This document shows positions 8,967 through 18,506 of a stretch of 64,000 nucleotides of DNA, piece by piece. The translations under genes and the position numbers were made by a program. This DNA comes from an uncultured Lachnospiraceae bacterium (lineage in GTDB: Bacteria > Bacillota > Clostridia > Lachnospirales > Lachnospiraceae): NCBI GenBank assembly GCA_902786515.1, contig CADADA010000002.1, positions 1 to 64,000 on the forward strand, in the 5' to 3' direction. The notes below the pieces were generated by a model. The model ran no database searches. It worked only from the letters and a program-made list of their open reading frames with translations, and was not told where the DNA came from. How positions within the stretch are numbered: the first letter of the stretch is position 1; every line of letters begins with the position of its first letter.

Positions 8967-9338
8967 GTGAGTAATATCAATAAGCGGAAAATAGGAAAAA
9001 AATACGAAGAAATTGCAGAGAAGTATTTGATAGAAAAGGGATATCACATAAAAGAGTGCAATTATTACACTCCATATGGAGAAATTGATATTATTGCTGA
9101 GAAATCCGGAATTATAGTATTTGTGGAAATAAAATACCGTTCACAGGTTAAATTTGGAGACGCACTGGAAGCGGTTGATATAAGAAAACAGATAAAAATC
9201 AGTAAATCAGCTATGTATTACAGTATAAAAAAGGGATATGGCAGCAATAAAAGCTATCGCTTTGACGTGATAGCGATATATAAAGATAAGAGTATTACAC
9301 ATATAGAAAATGCTTTTGAGTATCAGGGCAATACATAG
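8967..9338 (+). CDS. YraN family (UPF0102) endonuclease-fold protein
   Basis: This is a small protein of 123 residues with the restriction-endonuclease-like core: YGEIDIIAEKSG followed by FVEIKYRS gives the E-D...E-x-K arrangement. Family members are often next to rnhB, as here, and are thought to act on nucleic acids; the substrate is not established. It starts at GTG 8967, 17 bases after the previous gene, with GGAAG upstream. It is probably co-transcribed with pgeF, whose start is 12 bases downstream. Confidence 0.88.
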   Translation: MSNINKRKIGKKYEEIAEKYLIEKGYHIKECNYYTPYGEIDIIAEKSGIIVFVEIKYRSQVKFGDALEAVDIRKQIKISKSAMYYSIKKGYGSNKSYRFDVIAIYKDKSITHIENAFEYQGNT

Positions 9339-9350
9339 AAAGGGAAAAAA

Positions 9351-10166
9351 TTGAGTTATATAGAAGAAATAATGAAACAGGATGTTCCGGTAATAAGGTT
9401 TGACAGCCTTGAGAAAACGGGACTTGTGAAGCATGGATTTTCTACGAAAAAAGGCGGAGTAAGTGAAGGTATTTATTCCACGATGAATCTGGGCTTGAAA
9501 CGCGGTGATGATATAGGCAGGGTAAAAACTAATTTTCAGATAATGGCACGTACACTCGGTGTGCCATATGAAAAAATGGTGCTATCAGACCAGACACATA
9601 CCGTAAATGTAAGAAAAATAACAGGTTTAGATGCGGGAAAAGGTCTTATCAGGGAAAAAGATTATACAGATGTAGATGGTATAATGACGAATGAACCGGG
9701 GATAGTGCTGGTCACATTTTACGCTGATTGCGTTCCATTATTTTTTTTGGATCCGGTAAAAAAGGTAATAGCATTATCTCATTCCGGATGGCGCGGAACA
9801 GTGAATAAAATGGGACTTGTTACGGTAAATAAGATGCATCAGGAATACCAGAGTAATCCTGAAGATATCATTGCCTGTATAGGACCGTCTATTTGTCAGA
9901 AATGTTATGAGGTAAGTGAAGAGGTAGCAGAGGAATTTGAAAAAAATTTTGGTACTACGGAAATGTTTTATAAAAAAGATAATGGAAAATATCAGCTGGA
10001 TTTATGGAAAGCAAATGAAATCGTATTAAAAGAGGCCGGTATTCAGGAAAATAATATTGAAAACAGGCGGATATGTACATGTTGTAACAGTGAGTATTTA
10101 TTCTCACACAGAAAAACAAATGGGAAACGAGGAAATCTTGCAGCATTTATGATGCTGTGTGAGTAG
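9351..10166 (+). CDS. pgeF: Purine nucleoside phosphorylase-like / peptidoglycan editing factor PgeF
   Basis: This is a YfiH/laccase-domain protein of 271 residues. Family landmarks are FSTKKGGVSEG with MNLG, DQTHT, ADCVPL and HSGWRGT, which supply the His and Cys metal ligands, and CTCCNSEYLFSHR near the end. Members have been described as multicopper-type oxidases, as purine nucleoside phosphorylase/deaminases and as a factor correcting wrong peptidoglycan stem peptides, so the true substrate is uncertain. The start codon is TTG 9351 with AAAGGG just upstream. It overlaps the stop-start region of the DUF512 gene. Confidence 0.88.
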   Translation: MSYIEEIMKQDVPVIRFDSLEKTGLVKHGFSTKKGGVSEGIYSTMNLGLKRGDDIGRVKTNFQIMARTLGVPYEKMVLSDQTHTVNVRKITGLDAGKGLIREKDYTDVDGIMTNEPGIVLVTFYADCVPLFFLDPVKKVIALSHSGWRGTVNKMGLVTVNKMHQEYQSNPEDIIACIGPSICQKCYEVSEEVAEEFEKNFGTTEMFYKKDNGKYQLDLWKANEIVLKEAGIQENNIENRRICTCCNSEYLFSHRKTNGKRGNLAAFMMLCE

Positions 10167-10198
10167 GATTGTCAGATGTACCGGATTTGGAGGTAGTT

Positions 10199-11587
10199 GT
10201 GAAGGCAAAAGGTCATGTTGTAAAAAGTGTTAAGCCGGATTCAATCGCAGAAGAACTTGAGATAGAAGCCGGTGATATACTTTTGAAAATAAACGGGCAG
10301 GATATTGAAGATATATTTGATTATCAATTCTATGAAGAGGACGAATATCTGGAAATTCTTATAAGAAAGAAAAACGGTGAAGAATGGGAACTGGAAGTAG
10401 AAAAGGATTATGATGAGGTTCTTGGAATCAAGTTTGAAAACGGATTAATGGATGATTACCGTTCGTGTCATAATAAGTGTATATTTTGCTTTATTGACCA
10501 GATGCCGCCTGGAATGAGAGAAACCTTATACTTCAAAGATGATGATTCAAGACTTTCATTTTTACAGGGAAATTATGTAACTCTTACAAACATGAAGGAA
10601 AAAGATATAGACAGAATTATCAGATATCATTTAGGACCGATTAATATATCTGTACAGACAATGAATCCTGAACTCAGATGCAAGATGCTTAATAATCGTT
10701 TTGCCGGAGAGGCATTAAAGAATATCAAAACGCTTTATGATGGCGGTATAGAGATGAACGGACAGGTGGTTCTGTGTAAAGGAATCAATGATGGAGAAGA
10801 ACTGGAAAGAACGATAAGAGAATTGCTTCAATACTATCCGTATATGAAGAGTCTGTCAGTTGTTCCTTCAGGACTTACAAAATTCAGAGAAAAGCTGTTC
10901 CCGCTTAAACCGTTTGAAAAAGAGGATGCGTGTATTGTAATCGACCAGATTGAGAGATGGCAGAAAGAGATTTACGAAAAGTATGGTAAACATTTTGTTC
11001 AGGCGAGTGACGAATGGTATATTATGGCCGGAAGAGATTTTCCGGAAGAAGAAAGATATGACGGATACATACAGCTTGAAAACGGTGTCGGAATGATGAG
11101 ACTCCTTGAAAATGAATTCGAGGAAGCTTTAAATGAGGCAGAAGGTGACGACAGGAAGGTGGAGGCATCTCTTGCGACAGGCGTGCTTGCATATCCTATG
11201 ATAAAAAAATTGTGCGAGCGCACAAAGAGTAAATATCCAAATGTAGATATAGAATGTTATTGCATAAAAAATGAATTTTTTGGTGAATCCATAACAGTTT
11301 CGGGACTTATTACGGGTGGGGACCTGATAAAACAGCTTAAAGGAAAAAAATTAGGAAAATATCTCCTGCTGCCGTGTAATATATTAAGAAGCGGAGAAGA
11401 TGTGTTTTTAGACGATGTAAGGCTTTGTGAACTTGAAAACACTTTACAAGTCCCTGTAAATATTGTAGAATCAAGCGGTAAAGCGTTTTTGGATTCTGTG
11501 ATAGGAAACGGTAAAATGCGTATAAATGATAATGGTAATTTTGTATACATAGATGTTTATAACAGACATAAAGATGGAGGTAGATGA
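10199..11587 (+). CDS. DUF512 protein with PDZ and radical-SAM-like cysteine motif
   Basis: The N-terminal ~75 residues form a PDZ-like domain ([16 protein letters not shown]). This is followed by [11 protein letters not shown], a C-x3-C-x2-C iron-sulfur signature of radical-SAM type, and then the DUF512 C-terminal domain. Its biochemical role is unknown. The gene is widely found next to der in Clostridia, as here. I choose GTG 10199 because GGAGG at 10189-10193 lies 5 bases upstream. The upstream in-frame TTG 10169 has no good ribosome site, though it cannot be excluded. The stop overlaps the der start by 4 bases, so translation is probably coupled. Confidence 0.88.
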   Translation: MKAKGHVVKSVKPDSIAEELEIEAGDILLKINGQDIEDIFDYQFYEEDEYLEILIRKKNGEEWELEVEKDYDEVLGIKFENGLMDDYRSCHNKCIFCFIDQMPPGMRETLYFKDDDSRLSFLQGNYVTLTNMKEKDIDRIIRYHLGPINISVQTMNPELRCKMLNNRFAGEALKNIKTLYDGGIEMNGQVVLCKGINDGEELERTIRELLQYYPYMKSLSVVPSGLTKFREKLFPLKPFEKEDACIVIDQIERWQKEIYEKYGKHFVQASDEWYIMAGRDFPEEERYDGYIQLENGVGMMRLLENEFEEALNEAEGDDRKVEASLATGVLAYPMIKKLCERTKSKYPNVDIECYCIKNEFFGESITVSGLITGGDLIKQLKGKKLGKYLLLPCNILRSGEDVFLDDVRLCELENTLQVPVNIVESSGKAFLDSVIGNGKMRINDNGNFVYIDVYNRHKDGGR

Positions 11588-12909
11588 TGAGCAAACCGAT
11601 AGTAGCCATAGTTGGAAGACCTAATGTTGGAAAGTCAACACTTTTTAATGCTATGGCGGGAGAGATGATTTCCATAGTGAAAGATACACCGGGAGTTACA
11701 AGGGACAGAATTTATGCAGACGTTACGTGGTTGAATTATGCGTTTACAATGATAGATACAGGAGGAATTGAACCTGACACCAGCGACATTATTCTTGCAC
11801 AGATGAGGGAGCAGGCTGAGATTGCCATGGAGACGGCAGATGTTATTATATTTATGACAGACGTAAAGCAGGGACTTGTTGATGCTGATGCTAAAGTTGC
11901 AGATATGTTAAGGAGAAGCCGTAAGCCGGTTGTACTTGCAGTGAATAAAGTGGACAGTTTTGAGAAAATGATGCCGGATGTGTATGAATTTTACAATCTT
12001 GGTATTGGTGATCCTATTCCGGTTTCTGCCGGTTCAAGACTTGGTATCGGTGATTTGCTGGAAAAAGTGGTAGAGAATTTTAAGGAACCGGACGAGGAAG
12101 AAGAAGAGGATGAGAGACCGAGAGTAGCTATAGTTGGAAAACCAAATGTTGGAAAATCCTCAATTATCAATAAATTAGTTGGAGAAAACAGAGTTATCGT
12201 ATCAGACATTGCAGGCACTACAAGAGATGCAGTGGATACTGAGATAATACGAAACGAAAAGGAGTATGTTTTTATTGATACCGCGGGCTTAAGGAGAAAA
12301 GCAAAGGTAAAAGAAGAACTTGAAAGATACAGTATTATAAGAACGGTATCAGCTGTGGAAAGAGCGGATATTGTGATTATAGTAATCGATGCGAAGGAAG
12401 GCGTTACCGAGCAGGATGCAAAGATTGCAGGAATTGCACATGACAGAGGCAAAGGTATATTGATTGCCGTTAATAAATGGGACGCAATTGAAAAAAATGA
12501 TAAGACAATATACGAGTATACAAACAAGGTAAGAGAGATACTTTCATTCATGCCATATGCAGAGATTATGTTCATATCAGCACTTACGGGACAGAGACTG
12601 AATAAAATGTTCGATATGATAGATGTAATTATACAGAATCAGAATCTGAGAGTGGCTACCGGGGTACTCAACGAGATTCTTGCAGAAGCGGTTGCACTTC
12701 AGCAGCCACCTTCAGATAAGGGTAAGAGACTTAAAATATACTATATGACGCAGGTGGCTGTAAAACCACCTACCTTTGTGGTATTTGTTAATTCAAAAGA
12801 GCTTATGCATTTTTCTTATACAAGATATATTGAGAATAAGGTCAGGGAAGCTTTTGGATTTAAAGGAACCTCTCTTAAATTTATTATCAGGGAAAGAAAG
12901 GACAAATAA
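11584..12909 (+). CDS. der: Ribosome assembly GTPase Der (EngA)
   Basis: Der has two tandem GTPase domains and acts in 50S subunit maturation. The first P-loop is GRPNVGKST (residues about 8-16) with DTGGIEP as G3. The second is GKPNVGKSS (about residue 184) with DTAGLRRK as G3 and NKWD as G4. An acidic linker (EEEEEDERP) joins the domains, and a KH-like domain ends the protein. At 441 residues it is a normal length. ATG 11584 and ATG 11587 are adjacent; an AGATGGAGGT ribosome site lies just upstream inside the DUF512 gene. The stop overlaps plsY. Confidence 0.97.
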   Translation: MMSKPIVAIVGRPNVGKSTLFNAMAGEMISIVKDTPGVTRDRIYADVTWLNYAFTMIDTGGIEPDTSDIILAQMREQAEIAMETADVIIFMTDVKQGLVDADAKVADMLRRSRKPVVLAVNKVDSFEKMMPDVYEFYNLGIGDPIPVSAGSRLGIGDLLEKVVENFKEPDEEEEEDERPRVAIVGKPNVGKSSIINKLVGENRVIVSDIAGTTRDAVDTEIIRNEKEYVFIDTAGLRRKAKVKEELERYSIIRTVSAVERADIVIIVIDAKEGVTEQDAKIAGIAHDRGKGILIAVNKWDAIEKNDKTIYEYTNKVREILSFMPYAEIMFISALTGQRLNKMFDMIDVIIQNQNLRVATGVLNEILAEAVALQQPPSDKGKRLKIYYMTQVAVKPPTFVVFVNSKELMHFSYTRYIENKVREAFGFKGTSLKFIIRERKDK

Positions 12910-13568
12910 TGATGGAACGTTTCATATGTGTATTGATTGGTTATGTATTTGGTCTTTTTCAGACGGGATATCTGTATGGAAAAATAAAACATCTCGACAT
13001 AAGAGACTATGGAAGCGGTAATGCCGGAACAACTAACACTATGAGAGTTCTGGGGAAAAAAGCAGGTATTATAACATATCTGGGAGATTGTCTGAAAGCG
13101 GTTTTTGCGATTCTGGTAATTTATTTAATTTACAAAGACAAATGCGCTGATATGATATTTGTTTTGAAAATGTATGCAGGACTTGGTGTTATACTTGGTC
13201 ATAATTTTCCTTTTTATATGAAGTTTAAGGGAGGAAAAGGAATAGCCGCGACATCCGGTGTTTTAATTGGACTTGGTGATTGGAAATTAATGCTTCTTGC
13301 GTTGATTACATTTGTTATAGTTACGTCATTATCGAAATATGTATCACTGGGCTCATTGTGTATGATGGCAGGATTTTTTATAGAATTTACTGTATTTGCT
13401 TTTGTTAATATGTTAAAATTAAATGAAGCAAATCGAATTGAGGCAGTAGTGCTGGCATTTGTTATAACGGCGCTGGCATTTATAAAACACAGGGCAAATA
13501 TTGACAGGCTGATTCATGGAAATGAGCATAAGATAGGTCAGTCTGTATCAGTAGATTCGAAGAAATAA
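12909..13568 (+). CDS. plsY: Acyl-phosphate:glycerol-3-phosphate acyltransferase PlsY
   Basis: This integral membrane enzyme acylates glycerol-3-phosphate in the first step of phospholipid synthesis. The three conserved cytoplasmic motifs are visible: YGSGNAGTTN, then HNFPFYMKFKGGKGIAAT, and a later basic segment KHRANIDRL. Five or more hydrophobic helices span the 219 residues, slightly longer than usual because of the C-terminal tail. It overlaps der by one base and is followed by gpsA, which makes the glycerol-3-phosphate substrate, so the pair form a lipid-precursor unit. Confidence 0.95.
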   Translation: MMERFICVLIGYVFGLFQTGYLYGKIKHLDIRDYGSGNAGTTNTMRVLGKKAGIITYLGDCLKAVFAILVIYLIYKDKCADMIFVLKMYAGLGVILGHNFPFYMKFKGGKGIAATSGVLIGLGDWKLMLLALITFVIVTSLSKYVSLGSLCMMAGFFIEFTVFAFVNMLKLNEANRIEAVVLAFVITALAFIKHRANIDRLIHGNEHKIGQSVSVDSKK

Positions 13569-13583
13569 AAGGAGGAATTGTAT

Positions 13584-14594
13584 ATGGCAGCTATTTCAAT
13601 ATTAGGAGCAGGAGGCTGGGGAATTGCGATAGCGGTGCTCCTGAATAATAATGGACATGACGTTACTTTATGGTCTGCTTTGGAACGTGAAACAGACATG
13701 TTAAGAAATGACAGAGAGAATAAAGTAAGTCTTCCGGGAATCAGAATTTCAGAAAATATAAAAATAGAATCTGATTTGGAAAATGCAGTTAAAGATAAGG
13801 ATATACTTGTAATGGCGGTAGCTTCGTCTTATACAAGACAGACTGCTGCAAGATTAAAGGGTATCGTTAAGAAAGGACAGATTATCGTTAATGTTGCAAA
13901 GGGTGTAGAAGAGAGTACATTGTATACTCTTACTGAGGTAATTAAGGATGAGCTTCCTGAGACAAATGTTGCTGTTTTATCAGGACCAAGTCATGCTGAA
14001 GAAGTGGGAAGGGGACTTCCTACGACGTGTGTTACAGGGGCAGAAGACAGAAAGACGGCTGAGTATATTCAGAATATATTTATGAGTGACTGTTTCAGGG
14101 TGTATATCAGTTCGGATGTATTGGGAATAGAGCTTGGAGGATCTTTGAAAAATGTCATAGCGCTGGCAGCGGGTATTGCTGATGGTCTGGGATATGGTGA
14201 TAATACGAAGGCAGCATTGATTACAAGGGGTATTTATGAGATAACGAATCTCGGTGTTAAAATGGGTGGCAAATTCGAGACATTTTGTGGATTAACAGGT
14301 ATCGGGGATTTGATTGTAACCTGTGCAAGTATGCACAGTCGTAACAGAAGAGCCGGAATATTGCTTGGAAAAGGGTATTCGATGGAAGAAGCCATGAAAG
14401 AAGTCAACATGGTTGTCGAAGGAGTTTACTCTGCAAAAGCAGCTTTGGCTCTTAGTAAAAAATACGGTGTTGAGATGCCGATTATTCAGAAGGTAAATGA
14501 GATTTTGTTTGACGGGCTTGATGCAAAGACAGCTGTTAACGAGCTGATGTTAAGAGACAGAACCATAGAGAGTCCGGCGGTATTATGGGATTAG
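13584..14594 (+). CDS. gpsA: Glycerol-3-phosphate dehydrogenase [NAD(P)+]
   Basis: GpsA reduces dihydroxyacetone phosphate to sn-glycerol-3-phosphate for phospholipid synthesis. The Rossmann motif GAGGWGIA begins at residue 7, and the substrate-binding features SGPSHAEEV, GGSLKNVIALAAGI with its catalytic Lys, and GLTGIGDLIVTC are present. ATG 13584 is chosen because GGAGG lies 8 bases upstream; an in-frame TTG at 13578 sits too close to it. At 336 residues it is the usual length. It follows plsY by 15 bases. Confidence 0.97.
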   Translation: MAAISILGAGGWGIAIAVLLNNNGHDVTLWSALERETDMLRNDRENKVSLPGIRISENIKIESDLENAVKDKDILVMAVASSYTRQTAARLKGIVKKGQIIVNVAKGVEESTLYTLTEVIKDELPETNVAVLSGPSHAEEVGRGLPTTCVTGAEDRKTAEYIQNIFMSDCFRVYISSDVLGIELGGSLKNVIALAAGIADGLGYGDNTKAALITRGIYEITNLGVKMGGKFETFCGLTGIGDLIVTCASMHSRNRRAGILLGKGYSMEEAMKEVNMVVEGVYSAKAALALSKKYGVEMPIIQKVNEILFDGLDAKTAVNELMLRDRTIESPAVLWD

Positions 14595-14605
14595 GGGGCA
14601 TTTAA

Positions 14606-17059
14606 ATGTCAGTAGTGAGCAGGTATAATTCTAAGCAGTTGTATTTTTCAGAGCAACTGCTTAGAAAACTATATGAAATTCGCACAAATACTCTAACAAT
14701 TGTGGAAGCACCTCTAGGGTATGGTAAGACCACGGCAATTCATCATTTTATGGAAGAATCAGATGATACATATATCTGGCTGGACGTCACATCAAAGGAT
14801 AATTACAGAACATTTGATGAACTGTGTATAGCGTTAAAAAAGTATGATGAGCACGTTGCAGCAGAACTTAAAAGTGTGGGTTATCCGGTTGACGACGAAT
14901 TGTGCGATAAATGTATTGAAGTATTAAAGAAAATTCAGATTAATGAGGTTTGTTATCTGATTATCGATAACTACCAGAATGTTTCAAGTGAAGTTATTAA
15001 CAGATTACTTGTGGATACGGCCTGTCTTTATAATCAGAAGCTTCACATTGTACTAATAACGCAGGCGTTAAACGGACAGATAATACGCGATAAGGTATTT
15101 GCAAATGAAGCAAATTATATTGCGAAAACTGATTTTGAATTCACGACAGAAGAGATAATAATATACTATAGAAAATGCGGAATTAAACTTACTGAAGATG
15201 AAGCAGAATATCTGAGAAAGTATACAGACGGATGGATTAGCGCAATTTATTTGCAATTATTGCGATATATAGAAACCAAGTCTTTCGAGTCGAATATTGG
15301 AATAAATCATCTGATTAATGAGATGTTTTGGGAGAAGCTGAATATTGATCATCAGGATTTACTTATAAAACTGGGGCTTTTTGAAAATTTCACATTAAGG
15401 CAGGCTGTGATGCTTGCGGATCACAAAATGGAAGAGAGTGATATTAAAAAGCTTCTTTCATCAAATCTTTTAATCAATTATGATAACCTCAGCCGGAAAT
15501 ATACTCTTCACGGATTATTGAAATATTTTCTTAAAGCAGAACTGGATAAATTAGAGCCTATTTTTAAAAAGGATATTTATTTGAAAGCCGGAAACTGGTA
15601 TGAAGGAAATAAAGAATATTTTTATGCTATACAGATATATAACAGCATTGAACATTATGAAGAAATATATGGTATGCAGTTCAGCATAGGTGATATCGAA
15701 AAAAGACTTACCTCTGATAATAAGGAGATGTTTTTGAGGGTAATCAAAAATACCCCGACTGACATCAAGTGTAACAATTTAAAGACGGCGATCGTTCTTT
15801 GCTTTGTGTTGTTTATCTATCATGAAAAGGATTTTTTCAGTGAAGAGTGTCGTGAGCTGTCATCCTATATAGATGAGATGGAAGAAGGAAGAGAACGTAA
15901 CATATACAAGGGAAATATTGAAATACTGCTGGCATTTGACAGCTATAATCATCTTGAAGATATGGAAGAGCATTTCATTAAGGCATATGATTATATGAAG
16001 TTTCCGGCAGAACTTATTTCTTCTGGAATTTCATGGACATTTAAGACACCTACAGTTCTTGATAACCTTTATCGGACCGGTAAGCCGGTATTTGATCAGT
16101 TAGAGACGTTCGAAAGCATTGTACCATATTATTATAAGATTACGGGAGGCAGAGGCAAGGGTGCAGAGGCGATAATGAGAGCCGAGATTTTGCTGAATCA
16201 GATGGATTTTGAAAGTGCGGAGATTTTATGTCATAAAGCATTATACATGGCTGAAACGAGACATCAGTTTAATATTTATATTGCAGCGATGTTCTGTCTT
16301 GCGAGAATATCTGTTTACAAGGGTGAATATGAAAATGTAAAACTTAATATACGTTCTATTTATCAGAAAATGGAAGAAACTGAAGATTACAGTGAATCAA
16401 ATGTAATAGATATGGCAGAAAGCTATATCAAACTTTTGATGGGAAAAGTTGATGAAATTGCCGGCTGGCTGAAAGACAGCACACAAATCGAAAAGAGATG
16501 CGTTGTATTTAATATGGGATATGCCAATATAATTTATGGAAGATATCTTATAGAAAAGGGAGAATACGTAAAACTTCTGGGTATTAGCGGACAAATGCTT
16601 GGAATTGCAGGGATATATGATAATACGATGTATAAAATTTATACATACATATATATTGCATCGGCAGATTTTCAGCTGGGACACATAAATAAAGCAGAAA
16701 AATTCCTGAGTGAGGCGGTAATGCTTGCAGAAAAAGATGATATGATAGTACCATTTATTGATAATATTAGTATTATCCGCGATATTATAGAGGATATTAG
16801 TGTTAATTATAAAAGATTTACTGATAAAATCTTTCAATATTCAGAGGTGTATGCTGCGAGATTTAAGGTTGTCAAAGGCAATGATTATGGTCTTACGAAG
16901 AGAGAATATGAAATTGCAAAATTAGCCTCAGAACGCTTTACAAATAAGGAAATCGCGCTAAAGTTACATATATCAGAAAACACTGTTAAGAGTAATCTTA
17001 AGATTGTGTTTAGTAAACTGGATATTAAATCAAGGGCGCAGTTGAGTAAATTAATTTGA
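14606..17059 (+). CDS. Large ATP-binding LuxR-family (MalT/LAL-type) transcriptional regulator
   Basis: This 817-residue signal-dependent regulator has an N-terminal STAND-type ATPase: Walker A GYGKTT at residues 38-43 and a Walker-B-like LIIDNYQ near 117-123. A winged-helix and long helical repeat region (about 300-730) follows, and a C-terminal LuxR helix-turn-helix (LTKREYEIAKLASERFTNKE and on) ends the protein. MalT-type proteins use ATP and an inducer to assemble and activate target promoters. No MalT-like sugar operon is adjacent, so the inducer and targets are unknown. It starts 11 bases after gpsA with an AGGGGG ribosome site. Confidence 0.88.
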   Translation: MSVVSRYNSKQLYFSEQLLRKLYEIRTNTLTIVEAPLGYGKTTAIHHFMEESDDTYIWLDVTSKDNYRTFDELCIALKKYDEHVAAELKSVGYPVDDELCDKCIEVLKKIQINEVCYLIIDNYQNVSSEVINRLLVDTACLYNQKLHIVLITQALNGQIIRDKVFANEANYIAKTDFEFTTEEIIIYYRKCGIKLTEDEAEYLRKYTDGWISAIYLQLLRYIETKSFESNIGINHLINEMFWEKLNIDHQDLLIKLGLFENFTLRQAVMLADHKMEESDIKKLLSSNLLINYDNLSRKYTLHGLLKYFLKAELDKLEPIFKKDIYLKAGNWYEGNKEYFYAIQIYNSIEHYEEIYGMQFSIGDIEKRLTSDNKEMFLRVIKNTPTDIKCNNLKTAIVLCFVLFIYHEKDFFSEECRELSSYIDEMEEGRERNIYKGNIEILLAFDSYNHLEDMEEHFIKAYDYMKFPAELISSGISWTFKTPTVLDNLYRTGKPVFDQLETFESIVPYYYKITGGRGKGAEAIMRAEILLNQMDFESAEILCHKALYMAETRHQFNIYIAAMFCLARISVYKGEYENVKLNIRSIYQKMEETEDYSESNVIDMAESYIKLLMGKVDEIAGWLKDSTQIEKRCVVFNMGYANIIYGRYLIEKGEYVKLLGISGQMLGIAGIYDNTMYKIYTYIYIASADFQLGHINKAEKFLSEAVMLAEKDDMIVPFIDNISIIRDIIEDISVNYKRFTDKIFQYSEVYAARFKVVKGNDYGLTKREYEIAKLASERFTNKEIALKLHISENTVKSNLKIVFSKLDIKSRAQLSKLI

Positions 17060-17075
17060 AAAATCACTCTTTTAG

Positions 17076-17108
17076 GGTGTGGTAATATTTACACCAAAAA
17101 TATATAAT
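17076..17108 (+). promoter_or_regulatory. Candidate regulated promoter upstream of the DUF2442 gene
   Basis: A perfect -10 box (TATAAT, 17103-17108) has no recognisable -35. Instead an inverted repeat, GGTGT at 17076-17080 and ACACC at 17091-17095, covers the -35 region. Such a layout is common at activator-dependent promoters. The neighbouring MalT-type regulator is a possible but unproven partner. Confidence 0.35.
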
Positions 17109-17159
17109 AATGACAACAGATAAATATTATGAAGATATAGAAAGGGAAGGGTGAATAAT

Positions 17160-17432
17160 ATGGCAAGAATAGCATATGTAGAACCAAAGTATGCAAACAG
17201 ATTACTCGTAGAATTAGACGGAGGAAGATCATTTCTTCTTAATATGACTGATAAGATTGAGACAATCAGATTCAATGACCTTAAAGATGAATTTATATTC
17301 ATGGGAGCTACTACAGATGGTAATTCAGTATTGTGGGACAACGGAAGAATATCTTTGAGCATTTCAGAGATTTTCGACATGACAAGAGTTGACAGACCGC
17401 AGATGCAGTTTCAGCAGAGACGAATTATATAG
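17160..17432 (+). CDS. DUF2442-like small protein
   Basis: This is a 90-residue protein with the DUF2442 pattern: an early VEPKYANRLLVELDGGRSFLL strand region and a C-terminal segment (LWDNGRISLSISEIFD) typical of this small family, which often accompanies toxin-like or regulatory genes. The function is unknown. ATG 17160 is chosen because GGGTGA lies just upstream; an in-frame GTG at 17151 falls inside that ribosome site. No toxin partner (DUF4160) is next to it. Confidence 0.72.
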   Translation: MARIAYVEPKYANRLLVELDGGRSFLLNMTDKIETIRFNDLKDEFIFMGATTDGNSVLWDNGRISLSISEIFDMTRVDRPQMQFQQRRII

Positions 17433-17489
17433 CTCAGAGGTTTTGTTAGTTTTAGTATAATAAAATTTAATGATAGTAAAAATACAGAG

Positions 17490-17543
17490 GCAATCGGTTT
17501 TGAATTTGCGTAACCTTAATGGTGTTCACATCCGGTTGCTTTT
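17490..17543 (+). terminator. Possible terminator after the DUF2442 gene
   Basis: GCAATCGG (17490-17497) pairs with CCGGTTGC (17532-17539) with one G-T wobble and is followed by TTTTG. The loop is long (about 34 bases), so confidence is moderate. Confidence 0.4.
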
Positions 17544-17574
17544 GTCTAATGACATTGGTTCATTATACGTAAAG

Positions 17575-17621
17575 AAAAATCTCTGGTTTCAGTAGTGTTG
17601 ATACTGATATCAGAGATTTTT
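17575..17621. terminator. Bidirectional terminator between convergent genes
   Basis: An 11-bp stem AAAAATCTCTG (17575-17585) pairs with CAGAGATTTTT (17611-17621), with an additional TCAGTA/TACTGA pairing inside. A-rich and T-rich flanks on both sides allow it to stop transcripts from either direction. It serves the DUF2442 gene and the minus-strand SH3 gene. Confidence 0.75.
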
Positions 17622-17651
17622 AATATTTAACTCAATTGATGTGCATAGATA

Positions 17652-18503
17652 TTATCGATTGCCGGTTTTAACAATATCGGCATAACCCGTTGAAATGTAC
17701 TTAATACTTCCGTCCTCTGTTATTATAGCAAACCAAAGTGAATCGCTGGATTCGGGAATATATTGATACTTTTTCCCTGCAGGTGCTGTTCCGGTAACGG
17801 GAGATTCGGTATCAGGGTTATCACGCATATAGCATGAACTGTTGATTATGACTGAGGCAGTGTTCGTTGCAGTTATAAAATCAGATGCAGCGCTGCCATC
17901 TACGATGTATTCATTAAATACATATCCTGTTTTATCTTCAAATGATACTTTTGACCATTCATCTTTTTTTGAGATAATAGTGCCGGTAGCTCCGGAAGGC
18001 AATTCGCAAATGATTTCTCCGGATACAGATGCATCTTTCCGCAGGTAAACGGTGGATGTATTATTAATAACAACAAAAGTGTTCTTGTCAAATTCAGTAG
18101 TCGTCTCTTCTGAAACGGTAGAAGTATCTTCTGCCTCGCTGTCAGAAACCTTTTCTGTATTATCATTTATATTATTACCAGACAATTGCTCTGTATTATC
18201 ATCTGTGATATTATCAGACAATTGCTCTGTATTATCATCTGTGATATTATCAGACAATTGCTCTGTATTATCATCTGTGACATTATCAGAAAATTGTTCT
18301 GCATTATCATCTGTATCATTATCAGAAATCATTTCTGTAATATCATTCGTTTCAGCATCTGAAACAAAATCTGATTCGTTATCTGACTTGTGTTGCGAAG
18401 AATTGACATTTAATACTCCGGTAAGTGAAAGTAAGAGTGCCATTGTAATTATTATAATGTCTGCGGATATGAGACATAAAATAAATTTAAAGCTGCTTCT
18501 CAT
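17652..18503 (-). CDS. Membrane-anchored protein with SH3-type domains and Asp/Asn/Thr-rich repeats
   Basis: The protein has 283 residues. A short basic N-terminus and a hydrophobic segment (about 5-30) act as signal anchor. Residues about 45-125 are an acidic repeat region built of 12-residue units like DNITDDNTEQLS. A bacterial SH3 domain follows at about 145-205 (VYLRKDASVSGEIICELPSG, a typical SH3b core). A second SH3-like segment follows at about 210-280 (SSCYMRDNPDTESPV). SH3b domains usually bind the cell wall, so this probably lies outside the membrane, tethered or secreted. An AAAGGATGG ribosome site precedes the ATG. It lies 3 bases downstream of the small membrane-protein gene and is co-transcribed with it. 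Confidence 0.78.
   Translation of the reverse strand: MRSSFKFILCLISADIIIITMALLLSLTGVLNVNSSQHKSDNESDFVSDAETNDITEMISDNDTDDNAEQFSDNVTDDNTEQLSDNITDDNTEQLSDNITDDNTEQLSGNNINDNTEKVSDSEAEDTSTVSEETTTEFDKNTFVVINNTSTVYLRKDASVSGEIICELPSGATGTIISKKDEWSKVSFEDKTGYVFNEYIVDGSAASDFITATNTASVIINSSCYMRDNPDTESPVTGTAPAGKKYQYIPESSDSLWFAIITEDGSIKYISTGYADIVKTGNR
18160..18345 (-). repeat. 36-bp in-frame tandem repeat in the SH3 gene
   Basis: On the minus strand a 36-bp unit encoding the 12-residue D-N-I-T-D-D-N-T-E-Q-L-S is repeated about five times. The central three copies are nearly identical at the DNA level and the outer ones diverged. The unit length is a multiple of three and so tolerates copy-number change without frameshift. 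Confidence 0.85.
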
Positions 18504-18506
18504 GAT

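Noticed and set aside
11991-12575. Minus-strand frame of 194 codons inside der
   Set aside because: It is a Ser/Ile-rich shadow frame of der, with no ribosome site and no recognisable domain.
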